This document shows positions 1-12,951 of a stretch of 64,000 nt of DNA, piece after piece. This DNA comes from Lanius collurio (Eukaryota; Chordata; Aves; Passeriformes; Laniidae), in NCBI GenBank assembly GCA_020086605.1, contig JACBWW010000007.1, positions 26,637,949-26,701,948 on the forward strand, written 5' to 3'. The notes below the pieces were generated by a model that was given only the letters and a program-made list of their open reading frames with translations, searched no databases and had not been told where the DNA came from. Positions within the stretch are counted from its first letter, which is position 1. The number at the start of each line of letters is the position of its first letter. A program made the position numbers and the translations under genes.

Positions 1-3000
1 TCTTCAAAGCAGTAAAACATTACTGCAGAGGTGAGGTGGGCTTCACACTGACATGGTAATAGACCTTGTAGAACTTCCAGATGTGTTTGACAAATGTAAA
101 ATGAGGTTTTACTCCAGGTTTACAAAAAGCACTGCAAAAAGTACTTGGCTCTGCACAGTGAGGGTGTGCAGAGCAGAAGCACAACCATCAGGAGTTCATT
201 GCTTCACAGATGCACCAAAAAAAATACAAGAAAGCAAACACTTCCTCAGAGCCACATAAAGGCAGCCAGTGTGGAGGATCCATCACATTTCTTTCTCAGC
301 AAAATCCCCATGTCAGACCTGCCAGAGCTGCTTGCCTAACCTGTAGTTATAGGTTTAAATTTGGTTTTATGCTAAACAATTTCATTATCTCATAACTCTT
401 TTTGCATCTTTCTCTTTTGTTTTGCTATTTTTTTAAAATCTCTCTGAAAATAGGAGAAAAATTGAACCAGGACGGTACCGGGGTTTTTCAGAGCATCTAT
501 TCCTGTGCCATGGCCTTGCCCTCATCTCCATAGTCAGGTGTAGACAACAGCAGGGTGACCTGGCCTGACTGGCCTGACCAGGAGAGCCTGGAGGCACAGG
601 GGACAGAGAGAACTGCAGAGCCTGAGCAGCATGTCACAGGGGAGAGATGTCACCACATCAGAGGGTGGGTGGTACACAGGCTTCAGGCCAGTGTAATGGG
701 AGTCCCAGACCCACAGCTACCAACATGGAGACAAAAGTGGTAGAAGGTCTGGTGAAGAAGTAAACAGAGCACTAGGAAAGAATGATCAGCTTTCAGTCTG
801 CATCCCTGACAGCCTGCTGAGGGACCACTGAGATGGAGGTGCTGGCCCTCGCTCTTGCAGGCAGAGCCAGAAGGACAGCTGTTGTCTGCTGAGTGCCAAA
901 AGCAGCAGAGATTTCACTTGGGTCAACTGCTCTTGCCAAATGGCACTGTTTGGTCCAACAACTCACAAATGCAAGAGGATTTGATGCTAAGTCCTGGGTC
1001 TCTCACACCCAGTGAGACCCACTGCTTCCTGGATTTCACTCTGCTCAAGTTGCTTTCAAATCCACTGGCACTACTTGGCACTTGCAAAATTAATTTCAAA
1101 CCAGAACAGCTCCTGCCAGCAACAGTGCTGGCTCAGCCAGAATTAGATATCATCAGCTGGGTGATGAGTGCTCATCATGACCATATAGTACCACCCAAAA
1201 TATAATCAACATACACTTTTCTCATGTATGCCTATCTACACAATGAGATAAAGTCCAATCCAGCATTTGGGGATAGTCCCATCCCAAGCAGGAAAGGAGA
1301 CCACAGGCCATCCACAGAGCCCTGGCAAACTGCACATCTGATTTCATGAGCATGGAGCCTCTGCTGCAGAATAAATGGGCTGACATGAGAGGCCTCCAGT
1401 CGGAGACAGGGTTGCTACAAACTGGGGAAGAGTCACACACAGAGCAGGGCAGGAGCAGCATTCTGCAGGGGTTACAGCCAGGGGAGAGCAGGCACAGATG
1501 GACAGACATTCCAACTGATAGGGACAACAAGAGATCTCTACTTGTGAGGCTTCAGAAGGGATTTGTACCATGGTAAAATCAAGTGTGTTGTCACAGTACC
1601 ACAAAAGAAGCGGAGACAGGAATATACCAGCTGGTTAGGTGTCTGTGGAGTGGGGAGCCTGGAAACAGCATTCACTCAAAGGACTACACATGCATGAACT
1701 GACCAGCTCTGCTGACATCCAATCTCACAGCCTATCCACAGGGCAGCCTTCTATGTACACCTAATGAAAGATCTGCTGCTGAGAAAATATGCCCATAAAC
1801 TTACTCGGTTCTAAAGTTAAAGTACTCATGAAAAGTTGATGTTTGAGGTCCCAGTGTAAGTGCTATCAGCATACTGTGAGCAAACACTGAGAAAGTTATT
1901 CTGTTGTAATCTCAGAGAAAAGAAAATACATAAGAAATAAGCTTTAGTGATATACCTTACAAACAAGCAATGAGAAATATCTCATGTAGATTTCCTGGAA
2001 TACCCACTAAACAAGAGTCATCAAAGACTAAGAGCCCACAGAACACTTGTTCTACTGAATGTTAATGTCCCTAAAACACCTCAAGAGCAGATAAGCAACA
2101 AGAGATACATCACTTGTCATTTTTTACCCAAGTGCACAATGGATATTACAGTTGCTTTGATAAATGAAATGAGAATTTTAAGTAAATTAAGAAATTTCTT
2201 AAGGAAGCAGAACTTCCTAAGGCATGTTTGTGATCTCCAATCATTTTTAAGAGCTTCTCAAAGCATCCTTCTTGCCCCTGTGACAGCTCTCCATCCCCTC
2301 CAAAAAGGACTCAGAGAAGCTCCTTAGAGAATCTGGTTGAGACAGCAAGGTCAGGATACAGGGAGCAAAAACTTAGAACCAATCTAAAGTGATAACTACA
2401 TTATCATATTTTGCACTTGTTTCAATGGAGCTCATCAAAGTGAGATGGAGAAGAAAGAATATCCTCTGAAGAAAAGAATATACATTGGTTGCAAGAGAAG
2501 AATTAAAAAAAAAAGAAAAAAAAAAAAGAAAAAAAAGAGTGACATAGAAGTGGACATAGTTAAGTAAAAGGAGAAAAAGGAAAATTAGTGTTCAGGATTG
2601 ATTTTGACTGAGGTCTTTGATGGAGGTACAAGACCTGCTCTCCAATGTGAAATGTTGCTTTGGAATCCACTACCAGATCTTGAACATTTTTTTTAAAAAC
2701 ATGAGCCTCCAAAAATCCTTTTCTGGGGTCTGTGGCCACAACAGCATTGAAGCTTAAAGTGTAAGATCTCTTTGCTGTGTTATTTTGCAGAGAAATGCAG
2801 ACTTTACACATCCATGAAATTCAAGTGGTGTGATAGCTTTGGGCATTTGTTTGCCTTTCAGCACACAAAGCTCTTTTATTCTGATACTTATCGTTAGCTT
2901 CTGTTATGCCTTTTCTCCCCTTTATCTGACTGTATTTTTAAATATATTTCTATATATTTACTCCTGTTTCCACAGTCATTACTTGGTTTCTTTTGCTAAT

Positions 3001-6000
3001 ATAAATCTTTAAGTTTTGCTCAACAAAAACATTTAAAATGTAGCTCTGGTTAGTACGTATCTGTTTTCTCAAAGCAGCAAAGATCTAAAACTCTTACGTA
3101 GAACAGCTCTGTGTGTTAGATTCCTTGGTTTGGACAATGCTTTGAACACACTCAATTTACCTTTCATTTCCTAGACTAGCTCATGCCTGAAAAAGAAATA
3201 ACCTGGTAAATTATTTGCAGTCGCTGCCAGCTTAAGCAATGTCTGAAATGCTTTGTTGATGAGTGGAAGTCTTGAGATTATTTTTGGTGCCATGACATAT
3301 TGCTGTACATAACCCAGACTGGAAAATAACTGACAGCCTCTGGCATCTTGGAGATAAGCAGTATCAGCCTCCATAGGGTAGTGGACTGTGTCTCATGAGT
3401 AAAACAGATTCTGGCAGTAGCTTTGGGAGAGAAAACCTGATTTTTTTTCTAACAATTGTGTTGTTAACCCATTTTTATTTTCTTTTGATTCAGCGTTTAG
3501 ATGATTACTTTCTTACTTTTTTTTGCTACTGACATTTTCCTTTTGCATGCTGGGCATCATCATCCAGTCTTATTTGGAGGCATGATTGAAAAGTAAGGTG
3601 ACCAGGGACAAAGATATTTCAAATACATGAAGTAATTTTGTGAGTTTAGTGTCTCTCTCCTCCCTCCATCACCTTGGCAGGAGGAGGAAGTATCCCCCTC
3701 TCCAGCTGCTGAGAGAGCCTCACAGGACTATGTCAGCCAAGGGTCACTGGGCAGGAGCTGAGCTGCCCTCAGGAGGGGAATCTCCCACCATGGATGTGTG
3801 GAGTCATGGCAGCATTTCCCCTGACCCAGTAGGAGCCAGCAAGGGGCTGCTGCCAGAGATCACCAGAGGGGGAACACGATGAACCCCCTGAGACTGCCAG
3901 GGGTGCTCTGTGTCCTGAGCTGCCTTCACTGCTCTGAGCTATTTACCAAGTACCTGCATAACATGGAGACCACTGTCTGGCTAACAAAATGTGCCAGGAA
4001 AACTGGCAGCAAATTAAGAACACCTTTCAGAGCAGACTGTGTCCACTGTGTTGTTGATAATAACACATTAGATGAGATTTGTTAACGTAGGAGGAAAACA
4101 AAAATGAGCATCTGCACCCTCCTAAATTATTTTCTTTTCCTATTCTCCTTTAGTACACCCACTCCTCTAGTACAACCACTGTTGCTGTCTACTTGGCACA
4201 GGGGAAGCCTCTGGTTACTTTAAGCTACAAAAGAATTACAGGTGTGCATGTAAGTCTGTCAAATGGTGAAAGCAATCACAGGCATCCACTGCTTTCAAAG
4301 TGTTAATTTAGGGATAGAAAAGCAGTTCCAATAAAGCCTTGCTGGAGATGTCATCTCAGTATGATAAACACACAGACACGCACACATAGATATATAGATA
4401 TAGATATATTTGAAGGAAGACCACAGCACCATCTCATTATAAAATATTTTTTTCCAAATCTGAAACTAAAACAAGGAGAAAAGCATGCCCAGTGCATGAG
4501 TATCTATCTTTATACTACATAAATATGCAAAAGCCCTGTCAGAACAAAGTCTCGTGTTGAAGCTCATTTGACAGATGTTCTTGGTCCCTAATAAAGAAGT
4601 CATGTAGATGTTATTCAAAGAGTATAATAATTTGAATGCTCACTCTTAAAAGCTTTTTTTCCTAATCTTCTCATGTTGTGGGCACTCTCACAACAAGCAG
4701 TGTGGGAGCTGTGTTCTAAGCATGTCCCTTTTGAAATGTTTTGAGCTTACAAGAGGCAGCACAGCACAATGCAGATGAAGCACGGTAGCAGCTTACCAGT
4801 CAGGCAGCCATAAGCTCCCTGCACGTCTTTTAAAGGTGCCAGTCTGCAGAGGTGTGGCCTGTGGATGCATTTCACAGGCACTTACACATCAGGCACATCC
4901 AGCCCAGAGTGACAACTGGGTGGGCCCAGTCAGAGAGTGAGATTTGGCACAGAGCTGGAGACACCTTCCCCATAACCCATGACACATTCCCAAAAGGTCT
5001 GGGTACAACTGGTTCTTTATTCATGCAAACTGAAATTTTTCCTCACTCTATCTTTTTAGGTCTCAGGGAAGACATACTTGCATCGTTCCCTATCTTGAGC
5101 ACGTTCTGTATTTTAAGCTCATTTTTTAACCCAAATCAGACTGAAAGTTGAGCATATTTACCAAGACTTCCTTGAATAATACATCCCTGGGGAATGCTTT
5201 CTGATTTTTTTGGAGGACAAGAAGCTTGTCTGTCATGGCATCCTGAAAACAACTGAGATCACATCAGTAACAGTACAGTGAAGGGACTCTAAAGACTGAG
5301 ATGACTGTTTTGAGCTAATATTATTACTCTGACACAGTACATGTAATTGTCTCTGGGGGGGATGTTTAATTAAAAGGGGAAAAATAAGTTTCTTTTCAAC
5401 TACAGCTTCCTTCTACCTCTCATCAAATAAAATGTAGATGATGCAAGGTAATTATTCTCATTAGTTTGAGTGGTTTGTGCTCAAAGCATTTGTGATAATA
5501 TTCTGCTTTACTCTTTGTCTTTTTATTACCATTTGGATACTGTAGAATATCAGGCTGATGCTGAACTGCATCAGTAAGGGCAGGCTTGGGGGCTCGTATC
5601 TTAATATATTGTTTTGACATCTTATCAATCTTTAAATTTAACATACTGATTTATATGCCAGCATTATGATGAGCTCCCTATCGTTACTGAACTCTGTGTC
5701 ATTTGTATGTACAAGGTCAGCAGCAGCTTCTGCAGATCAGTCCTCTCTGGTCTCTGCCAGAAGCTGATAAGGGGCAAATCTTTTGTGCTTCCCTGGAAAA
5801 TAAGCTGCAGATTTTCTTTAGGGGAAAAAAAAAGGCATTGTACATAAAAGAGGAAAATAGTGTGAATAGGGGAGAATGGGATAAGGAAATGAAAATGAAG
5901 GCAGAGTTGCATGATCCTGAATCTTCAGAATAATCTTATTTCATCCTCCAAGAATATTGTTCCAGATAAAAGCATGAGATGAGTGTCACCAGCTTTCCAG

Positions 6001-6399
6001 ACCAGGAGTTCTGAAAGGAAAATAATGAGACAGAAAATATTTTACATTTAAATGAAAGCGTTCTGGCAAATAACACCTGTGATTTCTCAGTATCACCAAG
6101 TGAAATAAATAGGTGATGAAGTAGGCAGTGAAGAAAGGTACATTTCTTTTTTCCATCCTTAGTGTTTGGAGTTCCAAATCTATTTGCCAGACTGGCATCA
6201 GTATAGTCACTGCTTGAAAAGAAATGTATTTTACAAAATTTTCAAATTTTCTGTAAGATTTTTTTTCTAATTTTCTGTAAGTTGGTTTTTTTTTTAATTT
6301 AAGAATTGTTCAGGTATTCTTAACTGTTTTCAAGCCCATTTTATTTTCTACTTTTGCTGGTGTATTCTGATACTCCAGGCTTTCCTTTGAAGTTACAAT
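1..6399. other. Unique AT-rich non-coding stretch
   Basis: No gene, exon series or recognisable transposon was found here. ORFs are short (at most 116 codons), overlap on both strands and show no family motif. The stretch holds a homopurine A-rich tract at 2505-2539, a short ATAG/ATAT low-complexity run near 4387-4412, and a duplicated 13-mer (aattttctgtaag) at about 6245-6257 and 6269-6281. Old, highly diverged repeats could be present and would need a profile search to see. Confidence 0.6.
2505..2539 (+). repeat. A-rich homopurine tract
   Basis: Thirty-five consecutive purines, nearly all A with a few interrupting G. It is a low-complexity tract. No target-site duplication or upstream element was recognised that would make it the tail of a retrocopy. 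Confidence 0.85.
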
Positions 6400-6620
6400 G
6401 AGGAATTACAGTAAAATCATTGAAGCATCTTGTTAATTGCTGTCTCATGGGTGTTTGGGGGTCGTGACTTGGCAACTTTTATTGGAAAGTGCTTTGTCAC
6501 AATCTGACAAGATAAATTAATTAGTGTTAAACTCCATTGTGCATTCATTAGTGCCAATGTTCCTCAGACCTTTGACATAGCTGGTGCAACATAATTTACA
6601 GAATTGGCAAGGAGCACAGT
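6400..6620. promoter_or_regulatory. Candidate conserved non-coding block (unproven)
   Basis: AT-rich sequence of high complexity, free of recognisable repeats, with a homeodomain-type TAATTA core at 6518-6523 and several ATTA/TTAAT motifs nearby. This texture resembles vertebrate developmental enhancers, but conservation cannot be measured from one sequence. It is listed only as a place to test and could equally be ordinary neutral DNA. Confidence 0.15.
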
Positions 6621-8716
6621 GAGACCTGTGTTTTTAATTCCAGAGAGAATTCACTTCTTAAACACACATGCCTTTTAAAAAAGAGATTAACTGACTCCTT
6701 AATATTGTTAAGGTGATGTATCCCTAGTTGTTCAAAAAGTCAGGGTGCTTATACACCTTTTTGGTCTGTCTGCAGAACCACAGCCTAAAGATTATCATGC
6801 AAAAAGATTTTTTTTCTGGTGGTTTAAAGCTTTCAGGTGCTTTACATCCTCTTACTGTCGCTGAAGTAAAGCATTGCCAATTTTCCTTGCTAACCATGTA
6901 TCCCTGCTATGAAAGTGTGAAAGGCTACAGACAGGCAAGCAAAGCCTCTGGCAGGAGACTTTATGATGTTGATGAACTAAGAACATTTTCATTTCAGAAA
7001 TATGGAGCTGTTGAGAGCATTAGGGATTGTTGCAGTGATGAACTCTACCTGGAAATGTCTGTGTGTGGACAAGAAGGTTGTGTGTGTGAAGAAATGGGAC
7101 TGAAGCCATAGGAAGCAATAACTACAATTCCTTTAAGACTCCTCTGGCCAAATCAGCCTTGACATCATGTGCTCTAGGAGGCAGAGTACTGGGTATAGCC
7201 CAGCTCACACTGTAGGGTGTAGATGCACACAGGGGTACTGATGCTGATTTTGCTGAGGTCAGTAAATAAATTCTTGCCAACTTCAGTTGGCCAGCAAAAC
7301 TTCTCACCCTTTTCTACAAAGAATGGATATAGTAATTACTAACTTGCAGAAAAATCAAAGTCCTAACAAGGACTCGTGTTCACATTTTTGTTCTCTGTCC
7401 ATTTCATTTTTAAGCATAACCAGAAATCAGCCCTCCACCACATCAGCAGCAGCAGTCACTATTATCTCCTCATTAGTATGGTCCTGTATTTCAAACATGC
7501 ACAAAAATATTGATTCCCTAAGAATTTCTTTTATCTTGGTATGACACCACTGACAGCAGGAAGAATAGTCTATATCTGAAAGAAAATTGTAGTGGCTGTT
7601 TTTTCTCTGGTGGCCAATGCATGGGTGAGTCAGAAGCGACACAAGAGTTGTGGGCCATAATCACCCAGGCTGTTGTTTTCCCTCTGCATTCAGCCAAGAA
7701 GAAAATTATGGGGGGCTCCTTCCAGATCTTGACTTTTTGTCACCCACTCCTGAGAAGAGCTGCTACCTGCTCACTCCCGAGGTGGCTGCATAACACATGA
7801 CTGGGTACAGGGGCCCCAGCAGCACAGGCAGAAAGTGGTCTTGGTTTGGGGTCTTACCAGGAACTCAGGTCCTCAAAACTAAGAGGTCAAATCTTTACCT
7901 TATTCTGCTGGTAAAATTTATATATATAATTTTAACCTTTTTTTACTGAGGCACCTATCTTAGAAAGTGATCATTATAATGCAGCAGCACAGTTCAGATA
8001 CAGCCATTTGCAGTGCTCTGAAAAATCACTAAGTGCAAGCCTTCCTCATGTATTCTCTTGTTTACTTGTCTCACTCCTTCTTTAATTTGGATGTGACACT
8101 CCTATTTCTAATTTTCTAGAAGGTGCTCTGAGACAATGCAAGGACTTGAATCAGTTCAGCCCACTGGGAACAAAACAGTGATCCCCACTGTGATACAGCT
8201 AAATAGCTCCAGCAAAGCACCAGAAAAGGAAAAGCAGAAACTAACTGTATATTTTATACGATTAGCCCAGCACTAGCAAAAACAGCTTTTGACAGATTGG
8301 AAGGTAAGATGTCTGTAAACAATAGGAAAACAAGAAAAAAGGAGAAGAAAATACCCTTCCTCAAAGAGCATAACAGTATGAATGGTGAATATCTGTCACA
8401 GGAACCAGAAAGTGTTATATTGTGGTATATATGCACAAGATAAAAGGAAGACATGCTCTTAATAAAAGCTCAAAACATACTCTTAAAAAAGCTAGTAATA
8501 AGTTTTCAATGTTTCTAACAAATCAAAAGTCTAAGTGGAATTGAGCTCAAAACAGAGTTTGAGTCAAGAGGATGTACAGAGCATGTAACACCAAGCTTGG
8601 TATTTACTGCTTTCACAACAGTGTAAAGGCAAAAGAGAGCAAGTGTAGTAGAAGCTCCAATGCTTTTTATTGCTTAACTGTTGCACTTTTGAATTGCTGA
8701 TGTGCCCAGAAATCTT

Positions 8717-8814
8717 GTCTGGGGTTTTGTTTTTTTGTTTGTTTGGGGGTTTTTTTGTTTGGTTTGTGTTCTGCTTTGTTGGGTGGTTAGGAGTTTGGGG
8801 TTGGGGTTTTTTTT
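8717..8814 (+). repeat. T/G-rich low-complexity tract
   Basis: Runs of T alternate with G-runs at 8721-8724, 8745-8749, 8781-8783, 8797-8800 and 8803-8806. It gives artefactual open frames on both strands. The G-runs are too unevenly spaced for a textbook G-quadruplex, although the last three lie within 26 nt. Confidence 0.8.
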
Positions 8815-9995
8815 CCAACATAAGAAATCTGAAGCTCAGTCTGGGAGAAGAGCAGTTGCTGGAGTTTCACGTGATTGTACTAATCCATTCAACAGTTTGA
8901 GAGGAAAAGAGCAGTTATTCCAGTGGAGCAGAGCTGGATGAAGGGAGAAGAAACAAGGTATAAAGTCACTGGTCTATATGGCACTGAGACAGATAATCAG
9001 CACCTGCAGAAAGCAGGTGGTCTCATGGTGACTGAGCTTCTTTGCTGGTAAGTTGGATTCTACTTGCCACTTAGTACTCTCTAAAGACCAGAAAGGAGAG
9101 GAGGTTTAGATACAGAAAGGAACAAGCTAATTGCACAAACCACAGCAATTTCTGAAGTAAAAGTGCACTAAAGTAGATCTGTCACATTATAGGAACAGCT
9201 GGTAAAACACAGACTCCTGGATAGGTCACTTTAAAGCATGTCTAACTGGGAATTCAAGAGAGCATTTTCTTAAGAATATTAGTCCTCAAAGAGGCTGAGA
9301 ATCATCCAAATGAATTTCAGAGATGTGTGGAAAGTGACCATCCATTGACACCAAGTGAAGTAGGTGTGGACCTCTGAAAAGGTGCCTGGCTGCCTACATC
9401 TTTGCAGGAACTAAGGAATTTAAAGCACTGGCTTCCCTATCTAAGTCTTTAGACATCTGAAGACCCTACCAACACCTGCCTTTCCCCCAGCATAAGCCAT
9501 ACATTGTGCAAGAGGACGTGCTCTGCTAGATCTAGGCCAGAATATCTAGAACTGCTCCTTATCCTCAGGCACTTGCCAAACCTCTGTCATCTCTTCAACT
9601 CCATTTCAATGTCAACTAAAGATGTTTTATTTTGTTCTGGGATTTTTACCCTTTTTAAACAGAAATAAAAGTGTGCTGAATTTAACAGGTATGTGCTTAG
9701 GATACTCTCTTTGTATTGGCAGTGGCTATCAAACATGATGTGCTACTATGATTTCATATAAAAGATTAAAAATTTGTTCTTTATGTGTTGGAAAGATGTG
9801 GGAAACAGAGATTTGATTTTGATTGTTTTTTCTGAATGACAGGTCCAAATCAAACTGAAGGGCACCCTCACACCCCTGTGCTATTTTGATTTCTCATAAG
9901 GATGCAGCCCATTGTGTCTTTTCCAGTAGGGTGACTGATGATTGTCAATAATAATGAGAGCTTAATCCAATGCTAAAAGTAAAATCCTATATATT

Positions 9996-10010
9996 AAAAA
10001 AAAAAAAAAA
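9996..10010 (+). repeat. Poly-A tract (A15)
   Basis: Fifteen uninterrupted A residues in AT-rich surroundings. No source retroelement was identified. Confidence 0.85.
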
Positions 10011-10523
10011 TAAAAGTAATTCTGATTCTGCTCAGGGAATGAACAAATTACTTCCTAAATGAAATTAACTCTGATCCATCCCATCCTCATGAAGGGTATT
10101 TTCACTATGAATGCAGTAGATACTGAAGCAATAATTAACTAAACAGACTACCAGGAAAAAAAAAAAAGAGAAAACATATTGGCACTAATGCACACAGCTT
10201 TAAACAAATGCTGTCAATAAGCAGGCACATTTAAAACACACCTGTTTTTCCATTCCACTAAGATGCACGAGCATCTATATACCATCTATATATACAATAC
10301 ACCATATATTTAGCAATGAAGCACAGTTGGTCCTTACTTTGCAAATTATCTTTTGACGGACAACAGAAAAACGTTTTCTATTGAAACATAACATTTCTTG
10401 CCATTTCACCACTATCATAAGGCAGAAACATGTATCAAGATTACCTAGGCAATCAAAAATGCCTAAGCAAATTGCAAGCCAGTGTACTGTAGAAAATCAG
10501 AGGATTAATTCTGTAGAGTCAAC

Positions 10524-10547
10524 ATTCAATAGACAAGTCTATTGAAT
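10524..10547. repeat. Near-perfect palindrome, 11-bp arms
   Basis: The arm attcaatagac (10524-10534) is followed by a 2-nt spacer and its exact reverse complement gtctattgaat (10537-10547). A hairpin in RNA or a cruciform in DNA is possible, but the arms are too short for a miRNA precursor and no function is implied. Confidence 0.9.
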
Positions 10548-12935
10548 TTTAGCACTAAAATTAAGTTTTTCATGAGAATAAACCATATATACAGGAGAGG
10601 TTAAGTTAAAAGATGAAAAAATGTTGAAGTACTATAAACTACGGAAAATTATAAGCAAGAACAATCTTTCTGAACTTTGTGTTAATCCACTAAATTCTTA
10701 TCTCTGATTTCCAGCAAAAGAGTGCCAAGGTAAGTCATAAATTTCTTACACAGAGATCATCCCAATAATTCAATCTACATTTTAAAGGATGCTGAAATAG
10801 CTGCCTTTCAATCCTTTGTGCATATACTCAGAACATGGACAAGATCTGTCTTCCTTGTGCTCTTATATCACACAAAACATTGTGGATGCCCACTTTCCCC
10901 ACTCTCCAGTTCCCTGCCATTCTCAGTGGAGCTCTGAGGGCAAGAGAAATAATAGAAGGGAAATGCTAAAATAATTATTTTAATGGCTAGAGAACAAGAA
11001 AATTTGGCTGAGATCTTTAAAACTCTGAGACTGATATTAAAGTCATAAACAGGCTTTCCACTCTGTCCTTGCATTAAAGATAGAGCAGAACCTACTTATC
11101 ACCAAATTAGATCATTGGCTTTAGAGGCTCTTTCTCAAGAATGAACTTGCCCTTAGCTACTTCCTGGGCACCTAAAGCTTCTTGCTTTCATATCAGTGAG
11201 ACCAATGAAAGTTTTGTCTGGTGTTTGAACAAGGAAACAGCATTTAGACCACTTAATTCAATATGGTTGCACATTATTGCAGCACAGCCTTGACATGACA
11301 CATTTAATTTTATTTTGGACACATAGATTTTTTTTCCCAGGCTTAAATATTTCCTTTTTTTTTTTTTTACTTGAATTTTACATAGATAGTCAGAGATATC
11401 CTGGGACTTCACTGCACTGATTTTAGTTATGCCAGTTTCCTGGCACTGAAGATGGAGCCTAAAACTGGAGCTTGACTGGAAGCCAAGGAAAGGTGGAAAT
11501 GTGTTGAAGTGAGTTATTTTCAGGGCTGATGCCAGTTTCTTTGGGTGCCAGTCTCCCAGCAAGCATGAGAGTCAAGTCCAAAGCATCAGTGCCGAGTGTT
11601 GCCCTCTCTCCAGGAATTGAAGAGCAGCAAGGGCAGGTATCCAATGCAAATGACCTGCCACTTGAAAACTGAGGAGAATTTCGACCCAGGAACCTGGAAA
11701 AATTGTACTTTTTGGCACTCAAAGAACTAGTTTTGTTGGTTTCACATGCAAAGTATGATTGGAAGGTGCTTCACATGACACCCGCTGGCCAGAGCAGCTT
11801 TGCCAGCAGTGCCTGTTACCTCAATTTTTTTACAACAACACTTAAAATTGTGTTCACTGGGCTTTTACAACAAGTGCAGGCACATGTACTTGTGGCTCAT
11901 GATCAAAGAAGAAAACAGAAAAGTAAAGAATCAGACCAAGAGTCCAAACTTGAAACCAGGTTTAACAGAACTGGAATGAAGGACTCTTTCCTTTAAACAT
12001 CCTATAGATCCTTCTGTCCCATACACAAAACAATTCCTGAATTTGTAGTACCTCCTGCAACTCTCTTCCAAAAACACATTGTCAGGTAGTCTCCATTTCC
12101 AAGTACTTCTCTGTTTCATGCCCTCCAAAGAATTAGAGAAACACACACAATCATTTTAAAGAACAATAAATTAAGTGAAAACTGCCAACTTTACTATGTA
12201 ATTGCATTGAATCCACGCAATTATGTGCAAGAATAATTTAATTCCTTTTACTGATTTATTCCAGAGTTAGAATTACACAGTTTTAAGGCTAATCTTTCAT
12301 ACTTAGAATAATTAATTAGTCTCAATGTATTTGTTTGGGGGATGACTTAGGCAGGAAAGCACACATTGCTCAGTGGTTAGACAGTGTACATTTTCTCTAG
12401 GCAGCACGTGATGGTACGAGGCTTTCTACAGGACCATCACCACACACTAAAGCAGCCCTGGAGCACCTTTATGGTATTCCAGTGTGGTCCCCCATGCTTT
12501 TTGGTCAAGGACCTTGTGTAGCTGCCAGAGGGTTGAATTCTCTTTGCCTGTACCTACACTCAGTAGAAAGGGGGGTTTGGTCCTTCTCTGAGGCAGGTCC
12601 ACATTCTTCCTTCCCTCAGCCCTCTGGATATTTTCCTGCTCAGCCATGGATGGATGTTCATTCCTAAGTAATAGTGCAAGGAAAACAGTGGGGAGTTTTC
12701 CAGCTACACAGTGATACAATCAATTGCAGTCTTTGTGGACCTGGCAGAAGCATTTAAGCACAAATATAGCCCTTTCCAGCTCACACAGCTTGGGTTGTGT
12801 GCCAGGCAAGTGCGAGGCACCAGCACACAGCTCCAGAGGAAAGAAGGGCCACTGAAAGAGCTTACTCAGACTGCTCTTCAGAATGTGATTTTTACATCAA
12901 TAGAGACAAACTTACCTAACGGGCTCCTAGTTTCC

Positions 12936-12951
12936 AAAAAAAAAAAAAAAA
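12936..12951 (+). repeat. Poly-A tract (A16)
   Basis: Sixteen uninterrupted A residues followed by gaaag. No polyadenylation signal or retrocopy was recognised upstream. Confidence 0.85.

Noticed and set aside
8717..8814. G-quadruplex
   Set aside because: G-runs are separated by long uneven loops, and only three compact runs lie together.
8564..8941. ORFs on both strands over the T/G-rich tract (Pro/Thr/Lys-rich and Phe/Gly/Leu-rich products)
   Set aside because: Low-complexity DNA lacks stops in several frames, so the products are artefacts.
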